From: Labrenzia sp. PHM005
GTDB lineage: Bacteria > Pseudomonadota > Alphaproteobacteria > Rhizobiales > Stappiaceae
Direction of reading: 5' to 3'
Assembly (NCBI RefSeq): GCF_006517275.1
Contig: NZ_CP041191.1
Span: forward strand, 4,707,001 to 4,771,000
DNA: 64,000 bases
Positions 1 to 9,785 of the stretch are shown here, in pieces. A program made the translations under genes and the position numbers. The notes beneath the pieces were generated by a model. That model searched no databases. It was given only the letters and a program-made list of their open reading frames with translations, and was not told the origin of the DNA. The number at the start of each line of letters is the position of its first letter. The stretch's first letter is position 1.

Positions 1-954
1 GCTGGTATCGTTGAGTGTGATGTCACCTTTACCAAAGACAAGGAATTGGTTTGCCGGCACGCTCAAAATGATCTGCACACGACCACAAACATCCTGACGA
101 GCGACCTGGCGGCCAAGTGCACCAGAGGCTTTAAGGCGGCGATTGGCGAAACACCGGCCTCAGCCGAATGCCGCGCTTCAGATGTGACGCTTGCCGAGTT
201 CAAAACCCTCAACGGCAAGATGGATGCGGCCAACAAAAAAGCCACAACTGTAGAAGACTACATGGACGGCACTGCGGGTTGGCGGACCGATCTTTATGCC
301 ACCAAGGGCTCCCTGATGACCCACAAGGACTCCATCGACCTGTTTCGCGATTTAGGTGTCAAATTCACGCCTGAGCTGAAGTCACCTTCCGTGGAGATGC
401 CTTATGAGGGATTTTCTCAGGAAGACTATGCGCAAAAGCTAATTGACGAGTACAAGGCCGCAGGTATTCCGGCAGCAGACGTATTTCCGCAGTCTTTCAA
501 TCTCAATGACGTGCTTTATTGGATCAAAAACGAGCCAGAGTTTGGCAAACAGGCTGTCTATCTCGAAGGCCGGCTGCGCCAATCCGGGTTTGACCCAATG
601 GCTCCGGAGAACTTGTCGCCTACCATGGCCGAGTTGAAGGAGATGGGCGTCAATTACCTCGCTCCGCCGCTCTGGGTTTTGCTCACGATGGAGGAAGGGA
701 AGATCGCGCCATCAGCCTACGCAAAGGCTGCCAACGCGGCCGGGCTCAAGCTGATTGCATGGACCCTGGAACGCTCCGGTCCGCTCACAAACGGCGGTGG
801 CTGGTACTTCCAGACGGTCAAGGACGCAATAGACAGCGATGGTAAGGTCTATGAGGTTGTCGATGTCCTGGCGAAAGAGGCCGGAGTTGTCGGCATCTTC
901 TCCGACTGGCCTGCAACCACATCCTTTTATGCGTCCTGCATGGGGCTGAAGTGA
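1..954 (+). CDS. Glycerophosphodiester phosphodiesterase, 5'-truncated
   Basis: The reading frame is open from base 1 and the first residues ([20 protein letters not shown]) match the front of the GDPD TIM barrel, so the real start lies left of the window. Catalytic-type residues are visible: the Glu and Asp of VECDVT and the His of the CRH that follows. FTPELK further on fits the metal-site Glu strand, and the C-terminus has the usual AWTLE strand. Family members hydrolyse glycerophosphodiesters to glycerol-3-phosphate and an alcohol, often in the periplasm; the signal peptide, if any, is outside the window. About 317 residues are present. A strong hairpin follows the stop codon. The family is confident, the substrate is not. 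Confidence 0.85.
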   Translation, partial: AGIVECDVTFTKDKELVCRHAQNDLHTTTNILTSDLAAKCTRGFKAAIGETPASAECRASDVTLAEFKTLNGKMDAANKKATTVEDYMDGTAGWRTDLYATKGSLMTHKDSIDLFRDLGVKFTPELKSPSVEMPYEGFSQEDYAQKLIDEYKAAGIPAADVFPQSFNLNDVLYWIKNEPEFGKQAVYLEGRLRQSGFDPMAPENLSPTMAELKEMGVNYLAPPLWVLLTMEEGKIAPSAYAKAANAAGLKLIAWTLERSGPLTNGGGWYFQTVKDAIDSDGKVYEVVDVLAKEAGVVGIFSDWPATTSFYASCMGLK

Positions 955-973
955 CCGCAAAATTTGGACAAGA

Positions 974-1010
974 ACCAAAGACGCCGCCCTTTTCGGGCGG
1001 CGTCTTTGGT
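974..1010. terminator. Bidirectional intrinsic terminator between GDPD gene and merR
   Basis: A perfect 16-bp inverted repeat (974-989 and 995-1010) has a 5-nt loop. It sits between the ends of two convergent genes and could serve both, although the flanking T-runs are short. Confidence 0.75.
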
Positions 1011-1033
1011 TTCAAGTGATTTGCAGCTTTTTC

Positions 1034-1633
1034 CTACCGTGCCCGGTCGAGTGTGCGCTTGCATTCCAGGAGTTCGAACAAGGTCGCCTGAAGGCGGCGA
1101 ATATCGTCCTTGGAGATCGCAGAGCTTGGGTCCGTTTTAGCAGGTTCCTGCTTTTCACCGCGCAGCCGCCCTAAAATATTCAAACCGCCACCGGATGACG
1201 CTGCTGGCGCTTTTTCCGATACCTCCGCCAAAACCCCGTCTGGCAAGGTCTCATATGCAGGGGCCGCCGCGACTTCGGCAACATCCTCGTTGAGGGCTTC
1301 TGTTGGTGTCACTGGCAAGGCGTCCGGCACGGGCTCTGCCTGCGGACTTACATCGTCCCGCCAGATCTGCATGACAACGCGCGGCCCTTGTTCCTTCAGG
1401 ATCCGTTGCACACCTTTGATGGTATAGCCTTCACCATAAAGCAGATGACGGATGCCTCGTAACAGCTCGACGTCATCGGGACGATAATAGCGCCGCCCCC
1501 CCCCGCGTTTGAGCGGTTTGATCTGCGAGAAGCGGGTTTCCCAGAAGCGCAGCACATGCTGCGGCAAATCCAGGTCCTCAGCAACTTCGCTGATCGTTCG
1601 AAAGGCGTCCGGGCTTTTATCCTGTGAACTCAT
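1034..1633 (-). CDS. MerR family transcriptional regulator
   Basis: The 199-residue protein has an N-terminal MerR winged helix-turn-helix at about residues 10-80 ([20 protein letters not shown], then [12 protein letters not shown]). A long Pro/Ala-rich linker and a short basic C-terminal segment follow. No effector-binding Cys cluster is visible, so it is not a metal sensor of the classic type. It lies 8 bp downstream of ihfA on the same strand, the usual place for this family in Hyphomicrobiales after plsX-fabH-ihfA. Its targets are unknown. The stretch encoding KRGGGRRYY contains a run of nine G (1496-1504 as C on the plus strand), a possible slippage site. Confidence 0.88.
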   Translation of the reverse strand: MSSQDKSPDAFRTISEVAEDLDLPQHVLRFWETRFSQIKPLKRGGGRRYYRPDDVELLRGIRHLLYGEGYTIKGVQRILKEQGPRVVMQIWRDDVSPQAEPVPDALPVTPTEALNEDVAEVAAAPAYETLPDGVLAEVSEKAPAASSGGGLNILGRLRGEKQEPAKTDPSSAISKDDIRRLQATLFELLECKRTLDRAR

Positions 1634-1641
1634 GCCACCTG

Positions 1642-1947
1642 TTAGTTGCCGGTCAGAGCGTCATTAATCCGTTGTTTCAATACATTGGATGGTTTGAACA
1701 CCATCACCCGGCGTGGTGAGATCGGAACCTCTTCGCCGGTTTTCGGATTGCGTCCAATGCGCTCGCCTTTGGAGCGCACAACAAACGACCCGAAACTCGA
1801 TAATTTTACCGATTCTCCGGTAACAAGACAGTCTGAAATTTCGGAAAGTACACGCTCTACCAATTCAGAAGATTCGGTCCGGGAAAGCCCCACCTTCTGA
1901 TAAACGGCTTCACACAGATCCGCACGGGTAATAGTCCGGTTGCCCAT
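1642..1947 (-). CDS. ihfA: Integration host factor subunit alpha
   Basis: This 101-residue protein is a full-length HU/IHF-fold DNA-bending subunit. The conserved [12 protein letters not shown] arm carries the Pro that intercalates in the DNA minor groove. It works as a heterodimer with IhfB in recombination, replication and promoter architecture. The ATG follows a strong GAGGAGG Shine-Dalgarno. It lies 143 bp downstream of fabH and 8 bp upstream of merR, in the standard alphaproteobacterial order. Confidence 0.95.
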   Translation of the reverse strand: MGNRTITRADLCEAVYQKVGLSRTESSELVERVLSEISDCLVTGESVKLSSFGSFVVRSKGERIGRNPKTGEEVPISPRRVMVFKPSNVLKQRINDALTGN

Positions 1948-2090
1948 AACCCCTCCTCAGGAACGCCATTGATCTGGCTGATATTACACAGAAACTCCGC
2001 AGCAGGGCCTTACGGTATTGCCTGAAAGGGAGCCGGTCAACAGGAACTCTGCATACCAATACGATTTGTTTAACCGCTCGGCAGAAATAA

Positions 2091-3068
2091 CTACCAGCGC
2101 AGAAGTACCGAACCCCAGGTAAATCCGCCGCCCATCGCTTCCAGCATGACGAGATTGTCTTTTTTGACACGTCCATCGCGAACGGCCAGGTCCAGCGCCA
2201 AGGGAATCGACGCTGCGGAGGTATTGCCGTGCTTTTGAACCGTAGTCACGACCTTTTCCGGAGCGATTTTCAGCTTCTTCGCGCTGGCATCGATGATGCG
2301 TTTGTTGGCCTGATGGGGAATGAACCAGGTGAGATCCTCAGATGTCAGCCCGGTCGCCTTATAGGCATCTTCGATCACATCGGTGATCATACCCACCGCA
2401 TGTTTGAAGACTTCTTTGCCTTCCATGCGCAAATACCCAACGGTCTGGGTCGAAGACGGACCGCCATCGACAAAGAGCTTGTCCTTGTGACGACCATCTG
2501 AACGAAGATGTGATGTCAGAATACCTGTGTCTGCGTTTGTCCCTGCCCCTTCGGCAGCCTCAACAACCACAGCCCCGGCGCCATCGCCAAATAGAACGCA
2601 GGTTGTCCTGTCGTTCCAATCCAGGATCCGCGAAAAGGTTTCCGCCCCAATCACCAGGCAGCGCTTGGACATGCCAGAGCGGATATAGGCATCGGCCGTG
2701 GTCAATGCGTAGACAAAACCGGAGCACACTGCGTGTACGTCAAAGGCAAAACCATGTGTGATGCCGAGACGTGCCTGAACCGACACAGCGGTTGCCGGAA
2801 AGGTGTTGTCCGGCGTGGCGGTCGCAAGAATGATCGTATCGATATCGGAAGCAGTCCGTCCGGCGCTTTCCAAAGCCCGCAAAGCAGCTTCAACAGCCAA
2901 ATCTGACGTCACCTGCCCTTCAGCAGCCACATGACGCTGTTCGATCCCCGTCCGCTGAACAATCCATTCATCGGAGGTGTCGACCATTTTGGCCAGATCG
3001 CTGTTGCTAAGGACTTTTTCCGGCAGATAGCTCCCGGTACCGGTTACGATTGAACGGATCACGCTCAC
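2091..3068 (-). CDS. fabH: Beta-ketoacyl-ACP synthase III
   Basis: FabH condenses acetyl-CoA with malonyl-ACP to start type II fatty-acid synthesis. The 325-residue protein shows the whole Cys-His-Asn triad: Cys in VHAVCSGF, His in [10 protein letters not shown] and Asn in [11 protein letters not shown]. The start is GTG, and its first bases overlap the plsX stop codon (GTGA, 4 nt), so the two genes are probably translationally coupled. Length and motifs are typical. Confidence 0.97.
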   Translation of the reverse strand: MSVIRSIVTGTGSYLPEKVLSNSDLAKMVDTSDEWIVQRTGIEQRHVAAEGQVTSDLAVEAALRALESAGRTASDIDTIILATATPDNTFPATAVSVQARLGITHGFAFDVHAVCSGFVYALTTADAYIRSGMSKRCLVIGAETFSRILDWNDRTTCVLFGDGAGAVVVEAAEGAGTNADTGILTSHLRSDGRHKDKLFVDGGPSSTQTVGYLRMEGKEVFKHAVGMITDVIEDAYKATGLTSEDLTWFIPHQANKRIIDASAKKLKIAPEKVVTTVQKHGNTSAASIPLALDLAVRDGRVKKDNLVMLEAMGGGFTWGSVLLRW

Positions 3069-4129
3069 TTATTACCTTCCGATGTCGGCGCGGCTTCGGC
3101 GAAGCGCCCGCGATGATAATGCACAAGATCCTGAGCGATCTTATGGGTCAATTCGTTTTTCACCATGTCGTAGGCCAAATCAATAGCCGATGCGAAGCCT
3201 TCCGAGTCGGTACCGCCATGGCTCTTGATGACAATGCCATTGAGGCCAAGGAACACGCCGCCATTGACTTTGCGTGGATCCATTTTCTCACGCAGAAGGT
3301 CAAATGCCCCTTTAGCAAAAAGGTAGCCCAGCTTCGACATGAAAGTCCGGTTCATGGACGACCGCAAATAACTGCCGATTTGTTTGGCTGTGCCTTCCGC
3401 CGTCTTCAGCGCGATATTGCCGGCAAAACCTTCAGTGACAACAACGTCAACAGTGCCAGCACCGAGATCGTTGCCTTCGACAAATCCGGCATAGTCGAGC
3501 GACCGCAGTGGAGTTTCGCGCAAGAGGCGCCCCGCTGTGCGGACCTCTTCCAGTCCTTTGACCTCTTCCACACCAATGTTCAACAGGCCGACAGTCGGTT
3601 TTTGAACGCCAAACAAGGCGCGCGCCATCGCGCCGCCCAAAATCGCGAAGTCGATCAGCTGCTGTGCATCGGCGCCGATGGTCGCACCGACATCGAGCAC
3701 AACGGACTCCCCGCGAAGGGTGGGCCAGATCGCGGCAATCGCTGGGCGTTCGATGTTGGCCATGGTGCGCAGGCAGAACTTGGACATGGCCATGAGCGCG
3801 CCGGTATTGCCAGCAGAAACGGACACAGCGGCATCACCGGTTTTCACAGCTTCAATGGACTTCCACATACTGGACTTCCAGCGGCCTTGGCGCAGCGCTT
3901 GGCTCGGCTTTGTGTCCATGGCGATGGACACTTCGCAATGATGCAAGACTGAGGCGTCCCGCACACGCGGGTATTTGTCCAGCAGCGGGCGGACGACGTT
4001 TTCGTTGCCATAGAGCAAGAAACGGATGTCCGGATGGCGGACAAGCGCTATTTCAGCGCCAGGGATCACGACTTCGGCTCCGTAGTCGCCGCCCATGACA
4101 TCAAGTGAAATTGGAATCGTTTTCGCCAT
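3065..4129 (-). CDS. plsX: Phosphate acyltransferase PlsX
   Basis: PlsX makes acyl-phosphate from acyl-ACP, the acyl donor for PlsY in phosphatidic acid synthesis. The 354-residue protein starts with [19 protein letters not shown], the family's N-terminal signature, and has [12 protein letters not shown] and [20 protein letters not shown] further on. It heads the plsX-fabH-ihfA-merR transcription unit. A gap of about 200 bp separates it from the YceD-like gene upstream, so it may have its own promoter. Confidence 0.97.
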   Translation of the reverse strand: MAKTIPISLDVMGGDYGAEVVIPGAEIALVRHPDIRFLLYGNENVVRPLLDKYPRVRDASVLHHCEVSIAMDTKPSQALRQGRWKSSMWKSIEAVKTGDAAVSVSAGNTGALMAMSKFCLRTMANIERPAIAAIWPTLRGESVVLDVGATIGADAQQLIDFAILGGAMARALFGVQKPTVGLLNIGVEEVKGLEEVRTAGRLLRETPLRSLDYAGFVEGNDLGAGTVDVVVTEGFAGNIALKTAEGTAKQIGSYLRSSMNRTFMSKLGYLFAKGAFDLLREKMDPRKVNGGVFLGLNGIVIKSHGGTDSEGFASAIDLAYDMVKNELTHKIAQDLVHYHRGRFAEAAPTSEGNK

Positions 4130-4330
4130 ACAAAGTCTTTAGACGTTTACCGGCAAGACGTTGACCGTCTCGCTCTCCCAGATGTTAAACCGATCCCAAC
4201 GGGTCTCGAACCGGGCGCGAACATAAAGGTTTTGGCTGAGGTGACAACCGTTTTCCTAACTTCTGCGCTCCACGTGCACGAAAATATCCGTGGGATTTCG
4301 CCCCGGCATAGCGGGATAGCACCAAACAGA

Positions 4331-4903
4331 TTATTTCTCAGACGGCTCCTTCAAGGCTCCTAAAGCAGCAAAGGGCGATGGCTTTTGTTCGCCTTCCGCG
4401 CTCTCCACAACCTCATCACTGTCTCCCCCTTCGAACTCAACGCCGGGTTTACGCGGGAAAGGATCAATTGTCAGTGCCAACTCTTCGCATATCACAGCCC
4501 CCAGGTCCAAAACTCCGTCCGTGATGACATCGGGCGGATCCAGAGACTCTAGATCAATTTCGATCTCACCGTCTTCGTTGAGGTCTTTGATCTTGCGCGG
4601 CCGGCTCGAGTGGGGTTCGAAGGTTCGATCAATGTCCAGATTAAACTCTTGAACAAAGGGTTCCAGCGAGACGACACAGGTCCGTCTCACGCTTGCTTTT
4701 ATCGAACCAACCACGCGCAACCCTGCTTTCCGGTAAGGTTTCAGCAGAAGATCCGCTTTTAGACTTTCAATGCCGTCTAAGTCATAGGCCTTTGCAATCG
4801 CTGCAAGGTCCCGTTCACCGGGCACCACTTCGATCCTTTGGTCCTTATCAACCACCTGTGCAGCATTGACTTTGAACGTATAGGGGAAAGTTTCGGTCGC
4901 CAT
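4331..4903 (-). CDS. YceD/DUF177 family protein
   Basis: The 190-residue protein belongs to the YceD (DUF177) family, whose bacterial and plastid members are linked to 23S rRNA accumulation. The core holds RRTCVVSLEPF, matching the family's conserved Cys region, and the C-terminal half is very acidic. In many bacteria yceD precedes rpmF and plsX. Here rpmF is absent and plsX follows after about 200 bp. The bc1 chaperone gene lies 20 bp upstream. The molecular function is not established. Confidence 0.85.
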   Translation of the reverse strand: MATETFPYTFKVNAAQVVDKDQRIEVVPGERDLAAIAKAYDLDGIESLKADLLLKPYRKAGLRVVGSIKASVRRTCVVSLEPFVQEFNLDIDRTFEPHSSRPRKIKDLNEDGEIEIDLESLDPPDVITDGVLDLGAVICEELALTIDPFPRKPGVEFEGGDSDEVVESAEGEQKPSPFAALGALKEPSEK

Positions 4904-4923
4904 TTTTGTGTCCCGGGTTCGTT

Positions 4924-5481
4924 TCAGGAATTCTTGTTGTCCGGATCAAGAAAACGTTCCGCATCTGGCCAGGAGATGTCTCCCTTGATGAGATCGTCCG
5001 TTGCTTGCGAGGCCAAACTTGCTGCGGCGCCGATCACATATCGGGCCAAACGCTCCTGAGCAATCGGTTCTTCGTTTTCGGGAAAAATATTCCGTCCAAG
5101 AGCTAAAGCCAGTTCTTCTACATTTTCAGTGTCGATCGCAGACATATAAGCATCGGCACGGCCATAAAAAGCCTCTCCCATCTTTCGGACTTTCTTGGGA
5201 ACCCGTGTATCGCTGACCCCCATTTCCCGCAAAGAACCGTCCATATCCTGAAAGAAGAGATCGAAGACTTCCTGAGTAAATTCAGCCACTTTCTTGCCTT
5301 CTCCCTGCATGCGTCGGAAATAAAGCACAGCATGAAGCACGATTAGGTCAAAACGTCCGTCAATCGTGTCAGGTACAAGAAACTCTGAATAAAACACCGG
5401 CTGCCGCGCTTGAGCCACGATTTCGCAGTAGGTTTTGTGCTCCGCATCACGGGTTCTTCGGCGGAACAGGCCGAGTATCAT
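4924..5481 (-). CDS. Ubiquinol-cytochrome c chaperone (CBP3/UQCC1 family)
   Basis: The protein matches the CBP3/UQCC1 family, which in mitochondria assists cytochrome b synthesis and bc1 complex assembly. Family-type segments are visible (FDLIVLHAVLYFRRM, then FDLFFQDMDGSLREMGVSDT, then AFYGRADAY). I place the start at ATG 5481, giving 185 residues, because a GAGGAGA Shine-Dalgarno lies about 7 nt before it; the open frame runs 21 codons further upstream. It is divergent from the BamE-like lipoprotein gene, with about 115 bp between starts. Confidence 0.85.
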   Translation of the reverse strand: MILGLFRRRTRDAEHKTYCEIVAQARQPVFYSEFLVPDTIDGRFDLIVLHAVLYFRRMQGEGKKVAEFTQEVFDLFFQDMDGSLREMGVSDTRVPKKVRKMGEAFYGRADAYMSAIDTENVEELALALGRNIFPENEEPIAQERLARYVIGAAASLASQATDDLIKGDISWPDAERFLDPDNKNS

Positions 5482-5596
5482 TGCGGTCTCCTCAAGATTA
5501 AAGGTGTTGCCTTGTGCCCTATCCCACGATAGTGACTTTGCCAAGCAACGAAATTGAAATGCAGCCGGTATGATCTGGCGTTATGGGAATTCATCG

Positions 5597-6034
5597 ATGA
5601 ACTTCAAGGCCTGCGCCCTGTTTCTTCCCCTGATGGCAACCCTGCCTCTGGGCGGCTGTTTTACCTCAACCTATACACATGGCCATGTGATTACATCGAA
5701 TATGATGAATCAGGTTCAGGTCGGCTCAAGCCGCGAACAAGTGGAACTGGTGCTGGGAACCCCGTCGACAACGTCAAGCATCGACGGCGATGCGTATTAC
5801 TACATTTCGCAAAAAACGGCCACGACTGCTTTCCTGGCGCCAGATATCGTTGAGCAGCGCGTCGTCGCAGTTTACTTCGATGAAGACGGGTATGTGAGAG
5901 ATATGGGCAACTACTCGCTGGAAGACGGCAAAATCGTCGATATCGTGACCCGTGAAACCCGGACGGGCGGTAAAGATTACGGCTTCCTGAGCCAGATCCT
6001 GAAAGGTGCGGCCAACCCGGGCCTCGGCCTTTGA
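5597..6034 (+). CDS. Outer-membrane protein assembly lipoprotein, SmpA/OmlA (BamE-like)
   Basis: The 145-residue protein has a short signal peptide ending in the lipobox LPLGGC, so it should be lipidated. The SmpA/OmlA fold follows (VQVGSSREQVELVLGTPS, then VVAVYFDEDGYV). Homologues (BamE in E. coli) are accessory subunits of the BAM complex that folds outer-membrane beta-barrels. I use ATG 5597, which gives a compact signal peptide; a start at 5570 would add nine residues. A terminator hairpin follows. Confidence 0.88.
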   Translation: MNFKACALFLPLMATLPLGGCFTSTYTHGHVITSNMMNQVQVGSSREQVELVLGTPSTTSSIDGDAYYYISQKTATTAFLAPDIVEQRVVAVYFDEDGYVRDMGNYSLEDGKIVDIVTRETRTGGKDYGFLSQILKGAANPGLGL

Positions 6035-6050
6035 ACCTAGTCACATTGGA

Positions 6051-6090
6051 AAACAAAAAAGCCCCGGTTCTCAGAACCGGGGCTTTTCTT
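6051..6090. terminator. Bidirectional intrinsic terminator
   Basis: A GC-rich inverted repeat (6061-6069 with 6075-6083) is flanked by six A on the left and a T-rich run on the right. It therefore looks like a terminator in both directions, between the convergent lipoprotein gene and hppA. Confidence 0.88.
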
Positions 6091-6107
6091 GTCAAGTGAT
6101 CATTCGA

Positions 6108-8246
6108 TCAGTGCGCCAGCACCGCGAGCAGCAGAAGCGCCACGATGTTGGTGATCTTGATCATCGGGTTCACCGCAGGGCCTGCTGTATCCTTATAAGG
6201 ATCGCCGACCGTATCACCGGTAACCGATGCCTTGTGCGCATCGCTGCCCTTCTGGTGGGTCACACCATCCTTGTCGGTAAAGCCATCTTCAAAGGACTTC
6301 TTGGCGTTGTCCCAGGCACCACCACCGGCGGTCATGGAGATCGCCACGAACAGACCGGTGACAATCACACCCAGCAGCATCGCGCCGAGAGCCGCGAAGG
6401 CATCGGCTGGTGTTGCCACGGCACGGACGACAAAGAACACCACGATCGGTGACAGAACCGGCAGCAGCGACGGAATGATCATTTCCTTGATCGCCGCTTT
6501 GGTCAGCATGTCGACCGCCCGGCCATAATCCGGCCGCTCAGTGCCTTCCATGATGCCCGGCTTTTCTTTGAACTGGCGGCGAACTTCTTCAACCACTGCG
6601 CCCGCAGCCCGGCCCACAGCAGTCATGGAAATGCCGCCGAAGAGATACGGCAGCAGACCGCCAAACAGCAAGCCAGCCACAACATACGGGTTGGACAAGG
6701 AGAACAAAGTGTCGACATTGATGCCTGCGAAGATCGAACCTTCTTCAGCCGTGCTGCTGAAGTATTTCAGATCTTCCGTGTAGGCTGCGAACAGCACCAG
6801 CGCGCCGAGACCAGCAGAACCGATGGCATAGCCTTTGGTCACTGCTTTCGTGGTGTTGCCGACCGCGTCCAGAGCATCCGTTGTCGTACGCACTTCATCC
6901 GGCAGGTTGGCCATTTCCGCAATACCGCCGGCATTGTCGGTTACTGGTCCAAACGCATCAAGCGCGACAACCATACCAGCCAGAGCCAGCATCGTGGTCA
7001 CGGCAATCGCGATCCCGAAGAGACCGGCAAATGCGTATGTCACGAGAATACCTGCGATGATGATCAGCGCCGGCAAGGCCGTTGCTTCCAAAGAGACCGC
7101 AAGGCCCTGGATGACGTTGGTGCCGTGACCGGTGACAGATGCCTGGGCAATCGACTTCACCGGGCGATATTCGGTGCCGGTGTAATACTCCGTGACCCAG
7201 ATGATCAGGCCGGTAACGATCAAGCCAATCAGACCGCAAACAAACAGATCGAAGCCGGTAAAGACTGTGCCACCTGATGTCGTGAATTCAGTTCCAGCAC
7301 CAAGCCAGCCGAAGACGATGATTGCAAGCGCCACTGCGGACAGAACGGCTGTTGCAATAAAGCCTTTGTAGAGCGCACCCATGATGGAGTTGTTTTCGCC
7401 AAGCTTGACGAAGAACGTGCCAATGATGGATGTGACGACACAGCTTGCACCGATAAGAAGTGGCAGCAGCATCAGCTGAATGGCTTCCCCACCGGTGAAG
7501 AAGATCGAGGCCAGAACCATGGTGGCAACAACGGTCACCGCGTAGGTTTCGAACAAATCGGCGGCCATGCCGGCACAGTCGCCGACGTTGTCGCCAACGT
7601 TATCGGCGATGGTTGCCGGGTTGCGCGGATCATCTTCCGGGATGCCAGCTTCAACCTTACCGACAAGGTCGCCACCAACGTCTGCGCCTTTGGTGAAGAT
7701 GCCGCCACCCAGACGGGCGAAAATCGAAATTAGGGAAGCACCAAAACCGAGAGCGACCAATGCGTCGATCACACCGCGGTCGGTTGCTTCAAAACCCATT
7801 GGGCCGGTTAGGATGGCGTAATAAACGGCCACACCTAAAAGCGCGAGACCTGCGACAAGAAGACCGGTGACAGCACCAGACTTGAATGCGATTTCAAGAC
7901 CTGCACCCAAACTCTGGCTTGCAGCCTGAGCGGTCCGAACGTTGGCCCGGACGGACACCATCATACCGATGTAGCCAGCCGCACCGGAAAGAACGGCACC
8001 AATCGCGAAACCGATAGCTGCAGGTCCAGAAAGCAGGATCCATGCGAGTACAAAGACAACAGCACCGACAATCGCGATTGTCGTGTATTGTCGGTTGAGA
8101 TATGCGCTGGCCCCTTCCTGGATCGCTTCGGCGATCTCCTGCATACGGGCATTACCCGCATCCGATGCCATAACGGACTGAATTGCCCATGCGCCATACG
8201 CAATGGACAAAAGGCCGCAAATAATGATGACGACAAGCTCGATCAT
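6108..8246 (-). CDS. hppA: Membrane-bound proton-translocating pyrophosphatase, K+-independent type
   Basis: H+-PPase couples hydrolysis of cytoplasmic pyrophosphate to proton pumping. The 712-residue protein has about 16 hydrophobic spans and the family hallmarks [20 protein letters not shown] and [19 protein letters not shown] (substrate and Mg2+ site). The motif [10 protein letters not shown] puts Lys at about 467 and Thr at 470, the pair found in K+-independent pumps; K+-dependent ones have Ala there. I choose ATG 8246 because GGGAGG lies 5 nt upstream; a TTG four codons earlier is also open. It appears monocistronic. Confidence 0.97.
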   Translation of the reverse strand: MIELVVIIICGLLSIAYGAWAIQSVMASDAGNARMQEIAEAIQEGASAYLNRQYTTIAIVGAVVFVLAWILLSGPAAIGFAIGAVLSGAAGYIGMMVSVRANVRTAQAASQSLGAGLEIAFKSGAVTGLLVAGLALLGVAVYYAILTGPMGFEATDRGVIDALVALGFGASLISIFARLGGGIFTKGADVGGDLVGKVEAGIPEDDPRNPATIADNVGDNVGDCAGMAADLFETYAVTVVATMVLASIFFTGGEAIQLMLLPLLIGASCVVTSIIGTFFVKLGENNSIMGALYKGFIATAVLSAVALAIIVFGWLGAGTEFTTSGGTVFTGFDLFVCGLIGLIVTGLIIWVTEYYTGTEYRPVKSIAQASVTGHGTNVIQGLAVSLEATALPALIIIAGILVTYAFAGLFGIAIAVTTMLALAGMVVALDAFGPVTDNAGGIAEMANLPDEVRTTTDALDAVGNTTKAVTKGYAIGSAGLGALVLFAAYTEDLKYFSSTAEEGSIFAGINVDTLFSLSNPYVVAGLLFGGLLPYLFGGISMTAVGRAAGAVVEEVRRQFKEKPGIMEGTERPDYGRAVDMLTKAAIKEMIIPSLLPVLSPIVVFFVVRAVATPADAFAALGAMLLGVIVTGLFVAISMTAGGGAWDNAKKSFEDGFTDKDGVTHQKGSDAHKASVTGDTVGDPYKDTAGPAVNPMIKITNIVALLLLAVLAH

Positions 8247-8392
8247 GCTTCCTCCCAAGGCTGCGACGGGTGGCTTTTGTTTGTTGTTTTGCCCGCCAAA
8301 TCACCTCACACATAGATTCCCCAGCGTGAAGCGCCCACACACTAGCAACAAAGCAGCGCGGGCCGTCAAGCTCTTCAAATGTATTATTTCAA

Positions 8393-8409
8393 TATGCCGC
8401 TGCGGCATA
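8393..8409. repeat. 17-bp perfect palindrome in the MFS-hppA intergenic space
   Basis: The two 8-bp arms (8393-8400 and 8402-8409) are exact reverse complements around a single T. The site lies 58 nt after the end of the MFS gene and 147 nt before the hppA start, on their shared strand. A smaller 6-bp inverted repeat sits just beside it (8422-8427 with 8433-8438). It could be an operator for hppA or part of the MFS terminator. Confidence 0.5.
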
Positions 8410-8466
8410 ACATAGCGCACCGCAGCAATTTATGCTGCAATGACGAAGTAAAATTACGTATGAACT

Positions 8467-9690
8467 TTAAGCGGTTGTAACAGCTCTTCTTTCAGCCACG
8501 GCGAGCCAAATAAGCAGACCGATGCAAAGGACTACAAACGGGAAAACCAGGATATTGACGGTTGACCAGCCAAAGGCGTTGAGCAGGGCTCCAGAGGAAA
8601 AAGAAGCTGCTGCGACGAATCCAAAAACCAGGAAATCATTGACCGACTGGACAAGGTTGCGTTCCTCGGGTCGATAAGTGTCTGTCAGCATGGCTGTAGC
8701 GCCGATAAATCCGAAGTTCCAGCCAAGTCCCAGCAAGACCAGAGCCGTCCAAAAATGGGCCAATTCAAGACCGGCCAGAGCAACAATCGAACAGCCTGCG
8801 AGCAAAGAAAGACCTATGGAAACGATCCGTTCTTTACCAAAACGGGCAATCAGACTGCCGGTGAAGAAGCTCGGTCCGAACATTGCCAAAACGTGCCACT
8901 GGATGCCAAGCGCAGCATCGGTATCGCTGAGGCCACAACCGATCATCGCGAGCGGTGTTGCGGTCATGACCAGGCTCATCAAAGCGTAGGAGCAAATGCC
9001 GCAAGCTGCAGCGACAATAAAGCGCGGCTGCATCATGATCTGCCGCAAGGGCCGCCCACCCGCTTGCTTGTGGTTTTGCCGTGGAGGTTTCGGGATCTTG
9101 ATGAACGCCAATAGGCACATTGCGATAAAGGCTAGGCCCGCCTGGGCCAGGTATGTCCCGGCAAACAGGATGGGGGCAAACATGTCCTTTGTAGCGATCA
9201 CGGTCTGTGGACCGACAACCCCGGCCAGAACTCCGCCTGCCAAAACCCAGGAAATCGCCTTTGGCTTGAACGCATCGCTGGCCGTATCTGCTGCGGCAAA
9301 CCGGTACTGTTGAACAAAGGCTCCGGCAAACCCGCCCACGCTGCAGGCAAAGGCAAACAGCAGGAAGTGGTTCAGCATAACCGCATAGGCAGCCAGGAGA
9401 CCGGACGCGACACCCAGGAGCGCCGATCCCATGAACCCGGCCCGGCGGCCAAAACGACGCATGATCATACCGGCCGGGATGGTGCCGAAGGCCGTGCCCA
9501 AAACCATTGCAGAGACCGGGACAGTCGCCAGTGACTTGTCTTCGCCTAGCATCATGTAGCCAACGAGAGACCCGGTGGAGATCACAATAGAGGCTGAGGC
9601 TCCGCCAAGCGCCTGCGCCAGCGCCAGAAGCAGCGCGTTGCGTTTGGCCAAACGGTCATCGACAAGGGTTTCGTGCGAAACTGCGGTCAT
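8467..9690 (-). CDS. MFS transporter
   Basis: The 407-residue protein has about 12 hydrophobic segments. The MFS loop 2-3 signature reads GMIMRRFGRRAGFMGSA, and a basic central loop (KIPKPPRQNHKQAGGR) divides two six-helix halves. No substrate can be read from the sequence; it resembles the general YfcJ/arabinose-efflux-like set of MFS proteins. It follows thiL on the same strand after about 95 bp, so co-transcription is possible but not shown. Confidence 0.85.
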   Translation of the reverse strand: MTAVSHETLVDDRLAKRNALLLALAQALGGASASIVISTGSLVGYMMLGEDKSLATVPVSAMVLGTAFGTIPAGMIMRRFGRRAGFMGSALLGVASGLLAAYAVMLNHFLLFAFACSVGGFAGAFVQQYRFAAADTASDAFKPKAISWVLAGGVLAGVVGPQTVIATKDMFAPILFAGTYLAQAGLAFIAMCLLAFIKIPKPPRQNHKQAGGRPLRQIMMQPRFIVAAACGICSYALMSLVMTATPLAMIGCGLSDTDAALGIQWHVLAMFGPSFFTGSLIARFGKERIVSIGLSLLAGCSIVALAGLELAHFWTALVLLGLGWNFGFIGATAMLTDTYRPEERNLVQSVNDFLVFGFVAAASFSSGALLNAFGWSTVNILVFPFVVLCIGLLIWLAVAERRAVTTA

Positions 9691-9785
9691 GAATTAGCGA
9701 TCTCTAAATGGGCTGAGGCCCGAACAGGAAGGATTTTCTGCCTATCACGGCTTTGGGTAATCACAAAGCACCCGTTGATCAAAAT

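Noticed and set aside
3050..3952. 300-codon plus-strand open frame opposite plsX
   Set aside because: No protein family pattern, and plsX is certain.
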